A stretch of DNA of 64,000 nucleotides, taken from contig JAHBBC010000003.1 in NCBI GenBank assembly GCA_019915015.1, forward strand, positions 1,984,001 to 2,048,000. Direction: 5' to 3'. The DNA comes from Auriscalpium vulgare. Lineage: Eukaryota > Basidiomycota > Agaricomycetes > Russulales > Auriscalpiaceae. Position numbers and translations under genes: made by a program. Below the pieces are notes generated by a model. The model was not told the origin of the DNA. It searched no databases and worked only from the letters and a program-made list of their open reading frames with translations. Below, piece by piece: positions 63,259 to 64,000 of this stretch (positions are counted from its first letter, which is position 1; each line of letters opens with the position of its first letter).

Positions 63259-64000
63259 TTATCGCAAAAACACCGTTCCTGGAGGCTGGATAGACTGGTT
63301 CATCCGGGTCTTGTACGACGAGATCGATATCATAGTCTTCATGCTAACTGGGCTGTCCAAGTAGGACGTCGTGCTCAGCGTGGATGCACCGGAGGGCATG
63401 ATATCGGACGCGGTCGTCCCGCTGAAGGATCCATGTGATTGCCCGTAGGATGCTGGAGACAAGATGTCAGCGCCGTTAAATCAGGCAAGAATATGGGCTC
63501 ACGATCATCATGCAGCCAAGGATCATAAACGTGGTGTCCCGCATCCATAAGGTCACGCTCTAGTGGCGTCCTGTGGCCGGTGAATGGCTGAGTAGACAGA
63601 ACACCAGCTTCCTCCTCATACTCTCCTCCTCTCAACTGCAGCAAGCTCTCCCACACCCATCCCAATGGATTCCAGATATTGTCGGCCTTTCGTACGAGCA
63701 CAAGCGTGTCATCGTAATGCTCATCGACGTCCTGCAACATACGGGACTTCTGAGGATGACCGTGCTCGTGCATAACCTCCACGTCTTCGCCAACGAGCAG
63801 CCGGATAAAGCGGAAGCCACGGTATTCGAAGCTGCCGCCGGGACAGTATTTCGTAGCTTGGCGCCACGACAACACTGGGGCGTGCGGCCACACCGTGCGG
63901 GACTGCACGGCAGGCCGCAGCTGCGGCACATTGATTGCAGGAAATTCCGGCGTTATGGGTGCTCGCGGAGGCTCGAGGGTTGTGGGTAGTGATTGGCGTT
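63259..64000 (-). CDS. Partial unidentified gene running off the right edge
   Basis: The 3' part of a minus-strand gene: one exon from the window edge to about 63503, a ~50-nt intron (GTGAGC...CTCCAG), and a last exon ending at 63259. Visible features are Pro-Ile-Thr-Pro-Glu-Phe-Pro-Ala-Ile, Gly-Gly-Ser-Phe-Glu-Tyr-Arg-Gly-Phe-Arg-Phe-Ile, an acidic stretch with several His and Glu, and a Ser/Thr-rich tail. I do not recognise the family. The acidic and His-rich part could be metal binding, but this is speculative. Confidence 0.5.

Overview
The window reads as a nuclear chromosome segment of an Agaricomycete (mushroom-forming basidiomycete, plausibly a wood-decay polypore). The evidence is dense, GC-rich genes broken by many 45-60 nt GT-AG introns, F-box and DUF6534-type families typical of that class, and basidiomycete-type retroelements. 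All gene models below were built by hand from reading frames, splice sites and remembered family consensus; no search was run.

Left part (1-28.7 kb) is ordinary housekeeping territory: a GH15 glucoamylase-like gene (+), an Nta1 N-terminal amidase (-), the proteasome chaperone Nas2/PSMD9 (+), an AidB/ACAD11-like acyl-CoA dehydrogenase (-), a WD40-cyclophilin PPWD1 (+), an F-box protein (+), the sterol C4-decarboxylase Erg26 (-), the RNase P/MRP subunit Pop1 (-), a DUF6534-like membrane protein (+), an M3 metallopeptidase (-), borealin (+), an SDR oxidoreductase (-) and a small mitochondrial membrane protein (+). The left edge holds a decayed fragment of a second Nta1 copy and a MITE-like element.

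Middle (28.4-36.6 kb) is a large inverted duplication. Two diverged arms (about 28.47-31.06 kb and 33.39-36.5 kb) each carry a secreted Ala-rich protein gene; the spacer holds two tandem GNAT acetyltransferases. One secreted-protein copy has lost its C-terminal cysteine exon by deletion, and the far arm ends in a truncated copy of the mitochondrial protein gene.

The 38.16-58.47 kb block is a nested transposon. The outer element is a Ngaro-like tyrosine-recombinase retrotransposon on the minus strand: gag, RT/RNase H, YR, and split direct repeats in the diagnostic A1...B1A2...B2 order, with an extra ORF between A2 and B2. Its gag contains a 209-nt AG-free intron, and splicing or retaining it would switch between Gag and Gag-RT. 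A 13,556-bp Ty3-type LTR retrotransposon is inserted inside the YR gene, with two 657-bp LTRs that look identical and a 4-bp GCGG target duplication. Besides gag and pol (joined by a GGGTTTT slippery site), it carries about 5.3 kb of cargo: three antisense, intron-containing genes lying between two copies of a 38-bp polypurine-tract block. This cargo arrangement is the most unusual feature of the window.

Right part (58.5-64 kb) has a second MITE copy abutting the Ngaro end, an F-box gene, a tiny secreted cysteine peptide gene, a gene-poor stretch and the 3' end of an unidentified gene running off the edge.
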